Source of the DNA: Thermoleophilia bacterium | Lineage (GTDB): Bacteria > Actinomycetota > Thermoleophilia > Gaiellales > Gaiellaceae | Length of the DNA: 5,494 nucleotides | Direction: 5' to 3' | NCBI GenBank assembly: GCA_025934335.1 | Contig: JAICYG010000165.1 | Coordinates: forward strand, 1 to 5,494 | In this document: positions 1 through 5,453 of the stretch, piece by piece | Layout of the letters: every line of letters begins with the position of its first letter | Position numbering within the stretch: position 1 is the stretch's first letter | Notes under the pieces: model-generated | Database searches by the model: none | Seen by the model: only the letters and a program-made list of their open reading frames with translations | Told to the model about the DNA's origin: nothing | Position numbers and translations under genes: made by a program

Positions 1-510
1 ATGCGTCGGCTCGGGCGCCGCCCAGACGGCGAAGACCATCGGCAGGCCCGTGCGCTCGAGCCAGAGCCGGCCGAGATCGTGGTGCGGCGTCGGGTCCTCG
101 AACGCCGACTTGAGAGCGGCGTCTCCGATCAAAAGCTTCGCCTCGGCCTCCTCGCCGAGCGGCACGTGCTCCGCGTCCGGGAACAGCACTCTGGTCAGGA
201 CGACGGAGGTCGCCGACTCGGGCGTCACGGCGACCGTGCGGATCTTCGCGAGCGGCGCCTTCGAGATCAGCTGGATCGACTCGACCGCGCCCTCGCTCGA
301 GACGCACAGCCGCGGCATCAGGCGCAGCGCGTCCGCATGCCGGGCGTACTCGATCGACGAGATCGGCGCCACGTCGAGCTCGCCGGCGACGAGCTGCCGG
401 TTGAGCGCCGTCGGCACGCCCACGACCTCTTCCGCGGCCGCGTCGAGCCGGAAGAAGACCGGCGCCATGTTCACGTAGCCGATCCGGCCAAGCCTGATCG
501 CCCCGGTCAT
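1..510 (-). CDS. mqnA: Chorismate dehydratase MqnA, N-terminal part (runs off left edge)
   Basis: MqnA dehydrates chorismate to 3-enolpyruvylbenzoate, the first step of the futalosine route to menaquinone. It is a cytosolic enzyme with a periplasmic-binding-protein-like fold. The frame is open from the ATG at 510 to the window edge, giving 170 of about 270-280 expected residues; the C-terminal third is outside the window. Family-like segments, from memory of the family, are IGYVN (10-14), PISSIEYA (49-56), SSEGAVESI (71-79), TPESATSVVL (96-105), LLIGDAAL (126-133) and a stretch at 145-164 ending in GLPMVFAVWA. PISSIEYA points to MqnA rather than its relative MqnD. The start codon overlaps the stop of the upstream polyprenyl synthase as ATGA, which implies translational coupling; no strong Shine-Dalgarno sequence is seen. 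Its place beside menG supports the call. Confidence 0.9.
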   Translation of the reverse strand, partial: MTGAIRLGRIGYVNMAPVFFRLDAAAEEVVGVPTALNRQLVAGELDVAPISSIEYARHADALRLMPRLCVSSEGAVESIQLISKAPLAKIRTVAVTPESATSVVLTRVLFPDAEHVPLGEEAEAKLLIGDAALKSAFEDPTPHHDLGRLWLERTGLPMVFAVWAAPEPTH

Positions 511-1415
511 CCGGCTCGGTCCACGACTGCGTAGGTCAGCGCCTCGAGCTCCTCACGGTGTGGATGCGCCCCGAGATGGGAGCGCGCGCGGGCAGCGTAG
601 TCGAGCGCCGCCTCGCGGGAGCGCTCGATCGCGCCGGTGGCGGCGACGCGGAGCAGCGCGCCGTCGAGCGGCCCACCGGCGAGCGCCAGCCGAACGGCTT
701 CGTCCTCCCGGGCGGCGAAGAGCAGCGGCATCGTGGGCGTCCCCTCGCGCAGATCGGTGCCGGGGATCTTCCCGGTCTCGTGCGTCTCGCCGGCGCAGTC
801 GAGGATGTCGTCGGCGATCTGGAACGCGAGGCCGAGCGCGGCGCCGTAGCGGCCGAGCTCGACGTCGCCGCCGGAGCCGAGCAGGCAGGCCGCCTCGATC
901 AGCTTCCCGGTCTTCAGCGAGCAGCGCTCGAGGTACGCATCGACGGTCGTGCTCGGGTCGTGCGTCTGCAGGCGCTGCTTCGCCTCGCCCCGGGCGAGGC
1001 ACAGGGCTGCGTCGGCGAGCGTCGAGACGGCGCGGGCGTCGCCGGTGTCGGCGAGCACCTTGAACGCGCATGCGTAGAGGTAGTCACCGGCCGCCTTGGC
1101 CGCGTCGGCGCCGTACACCGACCATGCGGCCGGCAGCCCGCGGCGCAGCCGCGCGCCGTCGACGAGATCGTCGTGGACGAGCGTCGCCATGTGCACCATC
1201 TCGACGGCGACGCCCGCGGCGACCGGCGGGTTGCGGCGCGCGGTCAGGAAGCAGAGGAGCGGTCGCAGCCGCTTTCCCCCCGCCGCGAGCGCCTCTCCCG
1301 CCACCTCGCGGGCGAGCCCGGGCTCGACCGTGACCGCCAACGCGAGCCCGGCCTCGACCTCGGCCATGTAGGCGGCGACGCCGGGTGTCGCGTGCACCTG
1401 CGCAAGCGTCGTCAC
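507..1415 (-). CDS. Long-chain trans-polyprenyl diphosphate synthase (menaquinone side chain)
   Basis: This soluble head-to-tail prenyltransferase adds isopentenyl diphosphate units to an allylic primer to make the menaquinone tail. The product is 302 aa, slightly shorter than the usual 320 or so. Motifs in order: GGKRLRP (46-52), first Asp-rich motif DDLVD (82-86) followed by RRG (91-93), KTGKLIE (168-174), second Asp-rich motif in FQIADDILD (198-206), and DLREGTPTMPLL (221-232). All Mg-binding aspartates are present. Positions 4 and 5 before the first Asp are Thr78 and Ala77; the absence of an aromatic residue there suggests a long-chain product, but the exact length cannot be read. The GTG start at 1415 overlaps the menG stop as GTGA. 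The pairing menG then synthase resembles Bacillus hepS-menG-hepT, but no hepS is present, so it may act as a homodimer. Confidence 0.92.
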   Translation of the reverse strand: MTTLAQVHATPGVAAYMAEVEAGLALAVTVEPGLAREVAGEALAAGGKRLRPLLCFLTARRNPPVAAGVAVEMVHMATLVHDDLVDGARLRRGLPAAWSVYGADAAKAAGDYLYACAFKVLADTGDARAVSTLADAALCLARGEAKQRLQTHDPSTTVDAYLERCSLKTGKLIEAACLLGSGGDVELGRYGAALGLAFQIADDILDCAGETHETGKIPGTDLREGTPTMPLLFAAREDEAVRLALAGGPLDGALLRVAATGAIERSREAALDYAARARSHLGAHPHREELEALTYAVVDRAG

Positions 1416-2083
1416 TGCGCCGTCCCGACGTGGAGCGCGACGATCGTGCCGGCGAGCAGGCGCACGTGGACGTCGGCGAAGCCGCAGTCCTCGAGCAGCC
1501 GCGTGAGCGTCTCGGCGTCGGGGAACCGCTTCACCGACGCAGGCAGGTAGGTGTAGGCGGAGCCGCCCGGGAGCGCCTTGCCGATCAGCGGGACGATCCG
1601 GTCGAACCAGAGCGAGAAGAAGGGCCGCAGGACGCCGCGAGGCTTGGTGATCTCGAGGATCGCGAGGCGGCCGCCGGAACGGAGCACGCGCCGCAGCTCG
1701 CGCAGCGCCAGCTCGAGGTCGGCGACGTTGCGGACGCCGAAGCCGACCGTGGCGGCGTCGAACGTGCCGTCGGCGAACGGGAGCGCGAGCAGGTCGCCCT
1801 GCACCCACTCGACGCTCGCGTCCTTGCGCCGCGCGCGCTCGAGCATCCGCTCCGAGAAGTCGAGGCCGGTCACCTTGTCCGCGCCCGCCCGCCGGTCGGC
1901 GATCGCCAGGTCGCCGGTCCCGCACGCCGCGTCGAGCACCCGGTCGCCCCGGCTGACGGCCGAGGCCGCGGCAAGCCGCCGCCAGCGGACGTCCAGCCCC
2001 GCGGTCATGACGCGGTTCATCACGTCGTACACCGGCGCGATCCGGTCGAACATCGTGCGGACGGCGTCGGGCGCGAGCGTCAT
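1412..2083 (-). CDS. menG: Demethylmenaquinone methyltransferase (MenG/UbiE)
   Basis: This SAM-dependent enzyme C-methylates demethylmenaquinone to menaquinone, the last step of the pathway. The product is 223 aa, a usual family length. The N-terminal family signature runs from YDVMN (19-23) to Trp34. SAM-binding motif I is VLDAACGTGDLA (49-60); the acidic residue after the next strand is in GLDFSERM (73-80); motif II lies around QGDLLALPF (95-103). GFGVRN (114-119) and the second family signature, RRVLRSGG to LEITKP (131-148), follow. These place it in UbiE/MenG rather than among general methyltransferases. The ATG at 2083 gives the normal N-terminus; longer readings upstream enter the spacer and ubiX. 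The gene ends in a 4-nt overlap with the polyprenyl synthase. With mqnA nearby the substrate is most likely demethylmenaquinone, not a ubiquinone precursor. Confidence 0.94.
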   Translation of the reverse strand: MTLAPDAVRTMFDRIAPVYDVMNRVMTAGLDVRWRRLAAASAVSRGDRVLDAACGTGDLAIADRRAGADKVTGLDFSERMLERARRKDASVEWVQGDLLALPFADGTFDAATVGFGVRNVADLELALRELRRVLRSGGRLAILEITKPRGVLRPFFSLWFDRIVPLIGKALPGGSAYTYLPASVKRFPDAETLTRLLEDCGFADVHVRLLAGTIVALHVGTAQ

Positions 2084-2229
2084 GCGACCGCCCGGGCGGC
2101 GGTGGCAGCCATCCAGACCGAATCGAGACGCCACTGCCACGGAAGTGCAAAAACCCCTGCAACCAGGGCGGATCCGACCGGGACGGGTCCGGTGGCAGCC
2201 ACGGTCACAGAAGTGTGACAGGCGCTCAT
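2080..2229 (-). CDS. Possible 49-aa small ORF between ubiX and menG (doubtful)
   Basis: The ATG overlaps the ubiX stop as ATGA and the TGA overlaps the menG start as ATGA, so the ORF fills the spacer exactly and would be coupled on both sides. The predicted product is Ala/Val-rich, with a mildly hydrophobic middle (VGSALVAGVFALPW) and three Trp. I recognise no family. Against it, only about two-thirds of its third codon positions are G or C (33 of 49), while neighbours are near-saturated, and the region holds hairpins and a terminator-like structure that would explain the sequence as non-coding. The perfect junctions are suggestive but have a real chance of arising at random in GC-rich DNA. 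Confidence 0.25.
   Translation of the reverse strand: MSACHTSVTVAATGPVPVGSALVAGVFALPWQWRLDSVWMAATAARAVA
2100..2201. repeat. 12-bp direct repeat plus inverted partner in the ubiX-menG spacer
   Basis: CGGTGGCAGCCA occurs twice on the plus strand, at 2100-2111 and 2190-2201. Between them, at 2134-2140, lies CTGCCAC, the inverse complement of the GTGGCAG core in both copies (2102-2108 and 2192-2198). In minus-strand RNA the middle element could pair with either flanking copy but not both. Pairing with the upstream copy would enclose the terminator-like hairpin. Pairing with the downstream copy would form a stem ending about 19 nt before the menG start. Confidence 0.45.
2149..2168 (-). terminator. 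Possible intrinsic terminator downstream of ubiX
   Basis: Read on the minus strand, CCCTG-GTTG-CAGGG forms a 5-bp, GC-rich stem with a 4-nt loop, followed by G and then five T residues. This is the shape of a Rho-independent terminator. It begins about 57 nt after the ubiX stop and lies about 65 nt before the menG start. The stem is short, so termination may be partial or conditional. If functional, it would separate the qcrABC-ubiX unit from menG-synthase-mqnA, or act as an attenuator. Confidence 0.45.
2204..2219 (-). other. Perfect 6-bp hairpin just after ubiX
   Basis: GTCACA and TGTGAC form a perfect inverted repeat around a 4-nt loop (CTTC on the minus strand), starting 6 nt after the ubiX stop codon. 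There is no T-run, so it is not a simple terminator. It could be an mRNA 3'-end or processing stem, or a dyad operator, since GTCACA/TGTGAC resembles a palindromic protein-binding site. Function is unknown. Confidence 0.4.
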
Positions 2230-2813
2230 CGGCCCCACCGGGGGACGAGCGCGTTCTCGATGCCGAGCTGGTCGAGGATCCGACCGACGACGAAGTCGAC
2301 CAGGTCGTCGACGGTCTCGGCGCCGTGGTAGAAGCCCGGCGCCAGGAAGAGGATCGTCGCGCCGGCGCGGCGGAGCGTGAGCATGTTCTCCAGGTGGATC
2401 GCCGAGAGCGGCGTCTCGCGCGGGCAGAGGACAAGCTTCCGCTCCTCCTTCAGCGCGACCGAGGCGGCGCGGTGGATGAGGTTCTGCATTGCGCCCGAGG
2501 CGATCGTCCCGAGCGTTCCCATCGAGCACGGGCAGACGACGTAGGCGTCGACCTTCGCCGATCCCGACGCGTACGGCGCGCGCCAGTCGTTCGGCTCGTG
2601 CACCACGACGTTCTCGCCCGCTCCTTCGGTGAGCCGGGCGAGCGTCTCGTCGCGCGAGAGGCGCGCGTCGCCGTACAGCTCCGTCGCGAGCACCTCGATC
2701 GCCGCGCCCGAGACCGAAACCCCGACCTCGCAGTCGGAGGCGGCGAGCGCCTGCAGCAGCCGGCGCGCGTACGGGGCTCCGGATGCACCGGTGATCCCGA
2801 GAAAGACGCGCAT
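2226..2813 (-). CDS. ubiX: Flavin prenyltransferase UbiX
   Basis: UbiX joins dimethylallyl phosphate to reduced FMN to make prenylated FMN, the cofactor of UbiD-type decarboxylases. It is a soluble flavoprotein. The product is 195 aa, full length for the family. Visible motifs are GITGASG (6-12) at the flavin/phosphate-binding N-terminus, NDWRAPYASGS (75-85), CPCSMGTLGTIASG (94-107), and the catalytic-region motif LCPRETPLSAIHLENM (129-144), followed by LAPGFYH (157-163). ATG at 2813 is the natural start because the Rossmann-like strand begins at residue 2; no clear Shine-Dalgarno sequence precedes it. It lies 37 nt after qcrC. No ubiD partner is in the window. Given the neighbours it most likely serves a UbiD-like decarboxylase of the futalosine menaquinone pathway, which is inference. 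Confidence 0.95.
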   Translation of the reverse strand: MRVFLGITGASGAPYARRLLQALAASDCEVGVSVSGAAIEVLATELYGDARLSRDETLARLTEGAGENVVVHEPNDWRAPYASGSAKVDAYVVCPCSMGTLGTIASGAMQNLIHRAASVALKEERKLVLCPRETPLSAIHLENMLTLRRAGATILFLAPGFYHGAETVDDLVDFVVGRILDQLGIENALVPRWGR

Positions 2814-2838
2814 CAGCGCGAAGCGTAGAGCCGGGCCC

Positions 2839-2851
2839 GACCCTGCGGGTC
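2839..2851 (-). other. Short hairpin at the qcrC stop codon
   Basis: GACCC-TGC-GGGTC is a 5-bp inverted repeat with a 3-nt loop that abuts the qcrC stop codon. It is followed, in the direction of transcription, by a second small palindrome (CGGGCCCG, 2832-2839). There is no T-run. It could slow 3' decay or give partial termination before ubiX, but short GC palindromes are common in such DNA. Confidence 0.2.
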
Positions 2852-3681
2852 TACTTCGTGCCCTTGGAGGCCTCGAGGAAGCTGGCGAGCTTCTTCAGGT
2901 TGGCCTCGCCGAGCCCGGCGAACGACGGCATCGGCGACCCGGGGTTCACACAGGCCGGGCATTTGAGATGGTCGATCTGGAACTGGACGCCCTTGTTCTT
3001 CGCGCCCTCGGCGGTCAGGTTCGGCGCGCCCGCGAAGCCGCCGCCCGTGCCCTGGTAGGTGTGGCAGTTGAGGCAGCCCGAGACGGCGAAGAGGTGCGCG
3101 CCGCCGACCGCCTGCTTGTTCGCGGTGAAGTTCGCCGCCTTCGCCCAGCCCGGCACCTTGGCGACGAGCTCGGAGCCGAGCGACTCCTTCGCGGTCGCGC
3201 CCTTGTAGGTGAGGACGCCCATCGACACGACCACGAGCACCGACGCGACGATGGCGACGGGCCGGCGGAGCAGCCGCCGCTCGGAGCGGATGTCGATGAA
3301 CGGCACGAGGAGCAGCAGCACGAGCAGCACCGTCGGCAGGCCGATCGTCCCGATGATCACCGAGTTCGGCCACTTGAAGATGCGCAGCAGGTAGAAGAGG
3401 AAGTAGAAGTACCAGTCCGGCCGCGGGACGAAGTTGATCGTCCCCGGGTCGGCGGGATCGTCGTACAGCTTCCCGAGCCATCCCGGATCCGTCCCGATGT
3501 GGTCGCCGGGCGTCGAGTACTTCCAGACGATCGCGAGTCCCGTGATCACCGCCACCACGACCAGCGACATGACCGTGTCGTGGAACATCGCGAACGGGTA
3601 GAACGGCTTCCCGCGCTCCTTGACGTCCGCCTTGTACTGCTGGAAGACGCGGCGGCGCTCGACGATGCGGTCCGAGGGCAC
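2851..3681 (-). CDS. qcrC: Menaquinol-cytochrome c reductase b/c fusion subunit QcrC
   Basis: This membrane subunit of the menaquinol:cytochrome c oxidoreductase joins the C-terminal half of cytochrome b (subunit IV-like) to a monoheme cytochrome c. The product is 276 aa. The b part has hydrophobic helices at about 35-53, 107-130 and 141-159, and the quinol-oxidation-site motif PDWYF at 88-92 (equivalent of PEWY). After a linker, the c domain has the heme site CLNCH (203-207), so heme is attached outside the membrane, and a probable distal ligand Met251 in GSPMPSF. An additional CPAC (241-244) near that Met is unusual. GTG at 3681 is chosen because GGAGGGG lies 8 nt upstream and because it overlaps the qcrB stop by one base (TAGTG); the longer open frame upstream is a shadow over qcrB. 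The fusion matches Bacillus QcrC. Confidence 0.95.
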   Translation of the reverse strand: MPSDRIVERRRVFQQYKADVKERGKPFYPFAMFHDTVMSLVVVAVITGLAIVWKYSTPGDHIGTDPGWLGKLYDDPADPGTINFVPRPDWYFYFLFYLLRIFKWPNSVIIGTIGLPTVLLVLLLLVPFIDIRSERRLLRRPVAIVASVLVVVSMGVLTYKGATAKESLGSELVAKVPGWAKAANFTANKQAVGGAHLFAVSGCLNCHTYQGTGGGFAGAPNLTAEGAKNKGVQFQIDHLKCPACVNPGSPMPSFAGLGEANLKKLASFLEASKGTK

Positions 3682-4469
3682 TAGCGACCCCTCCGGAAGC
3701 GCGAGAGGCCGGTGCGCGTGGCGCGGCCGTTGGGCGACGCGCCGTTCAGCGGGCCGGTGCCCGCCGCTTCCTTCGACCACGGCGGCGAGGTAACGCCGAG
3801 CCGGATGACGAGGTACAGGTGCAGGCCGATCAGCGCGGCGATCGCACCGGGGATCATCAACATGTGGATCGCGTAGAAACGCGAGAGCGTGTCGGCGTTG
3901 ATGTACGTGCCGCCCTGGAGGAACTGCGCGAGGAACGGCCCGAGGAACGGCGCGGTGCCGTTGATGTTGATGCCGACGACGGTCGCCCAGTAGGCCGTCT
4001 GGTCCCACGGCAGCAGGTAGCCGGTGAAGCCCTCGCCGAGCCCCGAGGCGAGGAGCAGCACGCCGATGATCCAGTTCAGCTCGCGCGGGTACTTGTAGGC
4101 GCCGAACAGGAACACGCGGCCCATGTGCATGAACATGAGGATGATGAAGACGGAGGCGCCCCAGCGGTGCATGCCGCGCACGAGCCAGCCGGCGAAGACG
4201 TCGTTCGTGATGTGCTGGATCGAGTCGTACGCCGAGTTCGGGTCGGGCTTGTAGTACATCGCGAGGATCACGCCGGTCAGCGCCTGGACGATGAACGCGG
4301 TGAGGGTCGCCGAGCCGAGCGTCTGGAACCAGTTGATGTCGCCCGGCACCTTCCGGAAGAGGAAGTAGCGCAGGCCGCCGACGAGGCCCGAGCGCTCCTC
4401 GAGCCAGTCGACGGGATACATGATCGTCTGCTGCAATTGCTCGCTGCGTGTCATACGCCGTGTCGCCAT
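3681..4469 (-). CDS. qcrB: Cytochrome b6-type subunit QcrB of the menaquinol-cytochrome c reductase
   Basis: This four-helix cytochrome b subunit carries hemes bL and bH and moves electrons across the membrane between the two quinone sites. The product is 262 aa with helices at about 52-73, 104-123, 132-153 and 199-223. Axial His pairs are His101/His115 and His202/His217. The 14 residues between the second pair are typical of b6-type rather than mitochondrial-type cytochrome b. GYLLPWDQ (150-157) is the conserved quinol-site segment. The aligned position for the heme ci-binding Cys of cytochrome b6 and Bacillus QcrB is Thr50. A tail of about 35-40 residues after helix D, Gly/Pro/Arg-rich, is longer than in cytochrome b6 (about 215 aa). 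ATG 4469 is preferred, 14 nt after the qcrA stop; ATG 4454 is possible, while ATG 4514 would overlap qcrA by 31 nt. Confidence 0.96.
   Translation of the reverse strand: MATRRMTRSEQLQQTIMYPVDWLEERSGLVGGLRYFLFRKVPGDINWFQTLGSATLTAFIVQALTGVILAMYYKPDPNSAYDSIQHITNDVFAGWLVRGMHRWGASVFIILMFMHMGRVFLFGAYKYPRELNWIIGVLLLASGLGEGFTGYLLPWDQTAYWATVVGININGTAPFLGPFLAQFLQGGTYINADTLSRFYAIHMLMIPGAIAALIGLHLYLVIRLGVTSPPWSKEAAGTGPLNGASPNGRATRTGLSRFRRGR
3688..3694 (-). promoter_or_regulatory. Strong ribosome binding site for qcrC
   Basis: GGAGGGG on the minus strand sits inside the last codons of qcrB. The GGAGG core is 8 nt before the GTG at 3681. It is the only clear Shine-Dalgarno sequence I found in the window, and it decides the qcrC start. 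Confidence 0.8.
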
Positions 4470-4483
4470 GGTTCGTCGAAGGC

Positions 4484-5413
4484 TCAGTGCGGAGGCTGGA
4501 CGGGGTAGAGCCATGACTCGATGCCGTTCACGTGCTCACCGGGGAACGAGAAGGCCCACTTGTGGATCTTCGCGCTCGCACCGGCGCCGTCCACGTGCGA
4601 CACCGAGAAGGGCTTGCCGATGAAGAGCCGGCCGTTGCGGATCGAGAACGAGTAGCGGTCGAGGGCGCGCACCGGCGGCCCTGCGGTGCGGTTCCCCTCC
4701 GTGTCGTACTGGCCGCCGTGGCACGGGCAGCCGAAGCCTGCGATCGACACGGTCGGGATCAGCGTCACGTCGCCGACCTCCTTCTTGTGCTGCTCGTCGA
4801 GCGGCCCGTTCGCCTGCACCGGGCAGCCGAGGTGGGCGCAGTGGTTCGAGATGATCGTGAAGCTCGGCTGGCCGCTCAGCTGGCCGTTGTAGCGGACGAA
4901 CGCGGTGCGCCGCGAGACCTCGCCCTGGGTCTTGTCTGACATGTACGTGGCGATCACGTACTTGCCCTCGGGGAAGTCGGAGATCGGCCCGAGGTCGTGG
5001 TCCTTCGTCCCCTGCTTGAGGAACGGCGGCGCGATCATGAAGCCGAGTGCCGGCACCGTGACGATGCCGCCGATCACGCCGCCGAGGCCGAGCGTCGAGA
5101 GCTCGAGGAACTTCGAGCGCGGGTAGCGCTCCTCCGGCTCCGTCGGCGGCATGGCCGGCCCTCCCGCGGTCGCGGGGATCGCCGCGCCGGTCGGGCTCTC
5201 CGGCGGCACGTCCGGCGCGTGCGCGAGCGCTGTCCCGGCCGTCAGGTCGCGCACCCAGAGGAACGCGAACGCGAGCGCGATCACCGCGCCGAGCGCGAGG
5301 ATCCACCATGAGATGATCAGCCCGATCAGGAGCACGACGATGCCCACGGCAAAGCCGACGGGCCACAGGCTCGGGCCCGGAACGTGCGGATGTTCGTCGT
5401 GCGGCTGGCTCAA
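4484..5413 (-). CDS. qcrA: Rieske iron-sulfur subunit QcrA with two extra N-terminal helices
   Basis: This subunit takes an electron from menaquinol by its 2Fe-2S cluster and passes it to the c-type heme. The product is 309 aa. The N-terminus has two hydrophobic helices (about 17-36 and 37-54) beginning PSLWP, then an Ala/Pro-rich linker (about 60-95), a third helix (about 106-130), and the exposed Rieske domain. Cluster loops are CAHLGC (192-197) and CPCHGG (229-234): Cys192, His194, Cys229 and His232 are ligands, and Cys197-Cys231 should form the disulfide. The 31 residues between the loops are more than usual. About 40 residues follow the core domain. The three-helix plan resembles actinobacterial QcrA. 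The start is TTG at 5413: an in-frame stop lies further upstream with no ATG or GTG between, and the first Met codon inside would remove both N-terminal helices. No Shine-Dalgarno sequence is seen. Confidence 0.94.
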   Translation of the reverse strand: MSQPHDEHPHVPGPSLWPVGFAVGIVVLLIGLIISWWILALGAVIALAFAFLWVRDLTAGTALAHAPDVPPESPTGAAIPATAGGPAMPPTEPEERYPRSKFLELSTLGLGGVIGGIVTVPALGFMIAPPFLKQGTKDHDLGPISDFPEGKYVIATYMSDKTQGEVSRRTAFVRYNGQLSGQPSFTIISNHCAHLGCPVQANGPLDEQHKKEVGDVTLIPTVSIAGFGCPCHGGQYDTEGNRTAGPPVRALDRYSFSIRNGRLFIGKPFSVSHVDGAGASAKIHKWAFSFPGEHVNGIESWLYPVQPPH

Positions 5414-5424
5414 AGGCGACTGGG

Positions 5425-5453
5425 ATTCAACCGGCGGGCTTCGGGAGGGTCAA
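5425..5453 (-). promoter_or_regulatory. Possible promoter for the qcrABC operon
   Basis: Read on the minus strand, TTGACC is followed by 17 nt and then TTGAAT. The first box matches the sigma-70 -35 consensus at 5 of 6 positions and the second the -10 consensus at 4 of 6. The qcrA TTG codon begins 11 nt after the -10 box, so the transcript would have almost no leader, in line with the missing Shine-Dalgarno sequence. The match is moderate and the site is unproven. Confidence 0.35.

Noticed and set aside
558..1550. Long plus-strand open frames (also 1385-2218, 1578-2828, 2629-3684 and 3819-4508)
   Set aside because: They are antisense to well-supported genes, rich in Arg, Ala, Glu and Asp as expected from reading GC-saturated codons backwards, and show no family motifs.
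507..2162. A 551-residue reading covering menG and the polyprenyl synthase
   Set aside because: Only the last 302 residues are the synthase; the rest is a shadow frame over menG, whose true frame carries all methyltransferase motifs.
2100..2220. Cobalamin riboswitch suggested by GCCACTG on the plus strand
   Set aside because: The match lies on the strand opposite to all genes, and I see no B12-box core or other expected conserved blocks around it.
2919..2961. CPAC in QcrC as a second heme c site
   Set aside because: Heme c attachment needs CxxCH; the residue after the second Cys is Val.
2851..4008. Extended QcrC reading beginning inside qcrB
   Set aside because: The upstream part is an off-frame reading of qcrB. 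The GTG at 3681 has a strong ribosome binding site and gives the expected N-terminus.
4470..4514. Upstream ATG at 4514 for qcrB
   Set aside because: It would overlap the qcrA end by 31 nt and add 15 residues with no resemblance to cytochrome b6 N-termini; ATG 4469 leaves a normal 14-nt gap.
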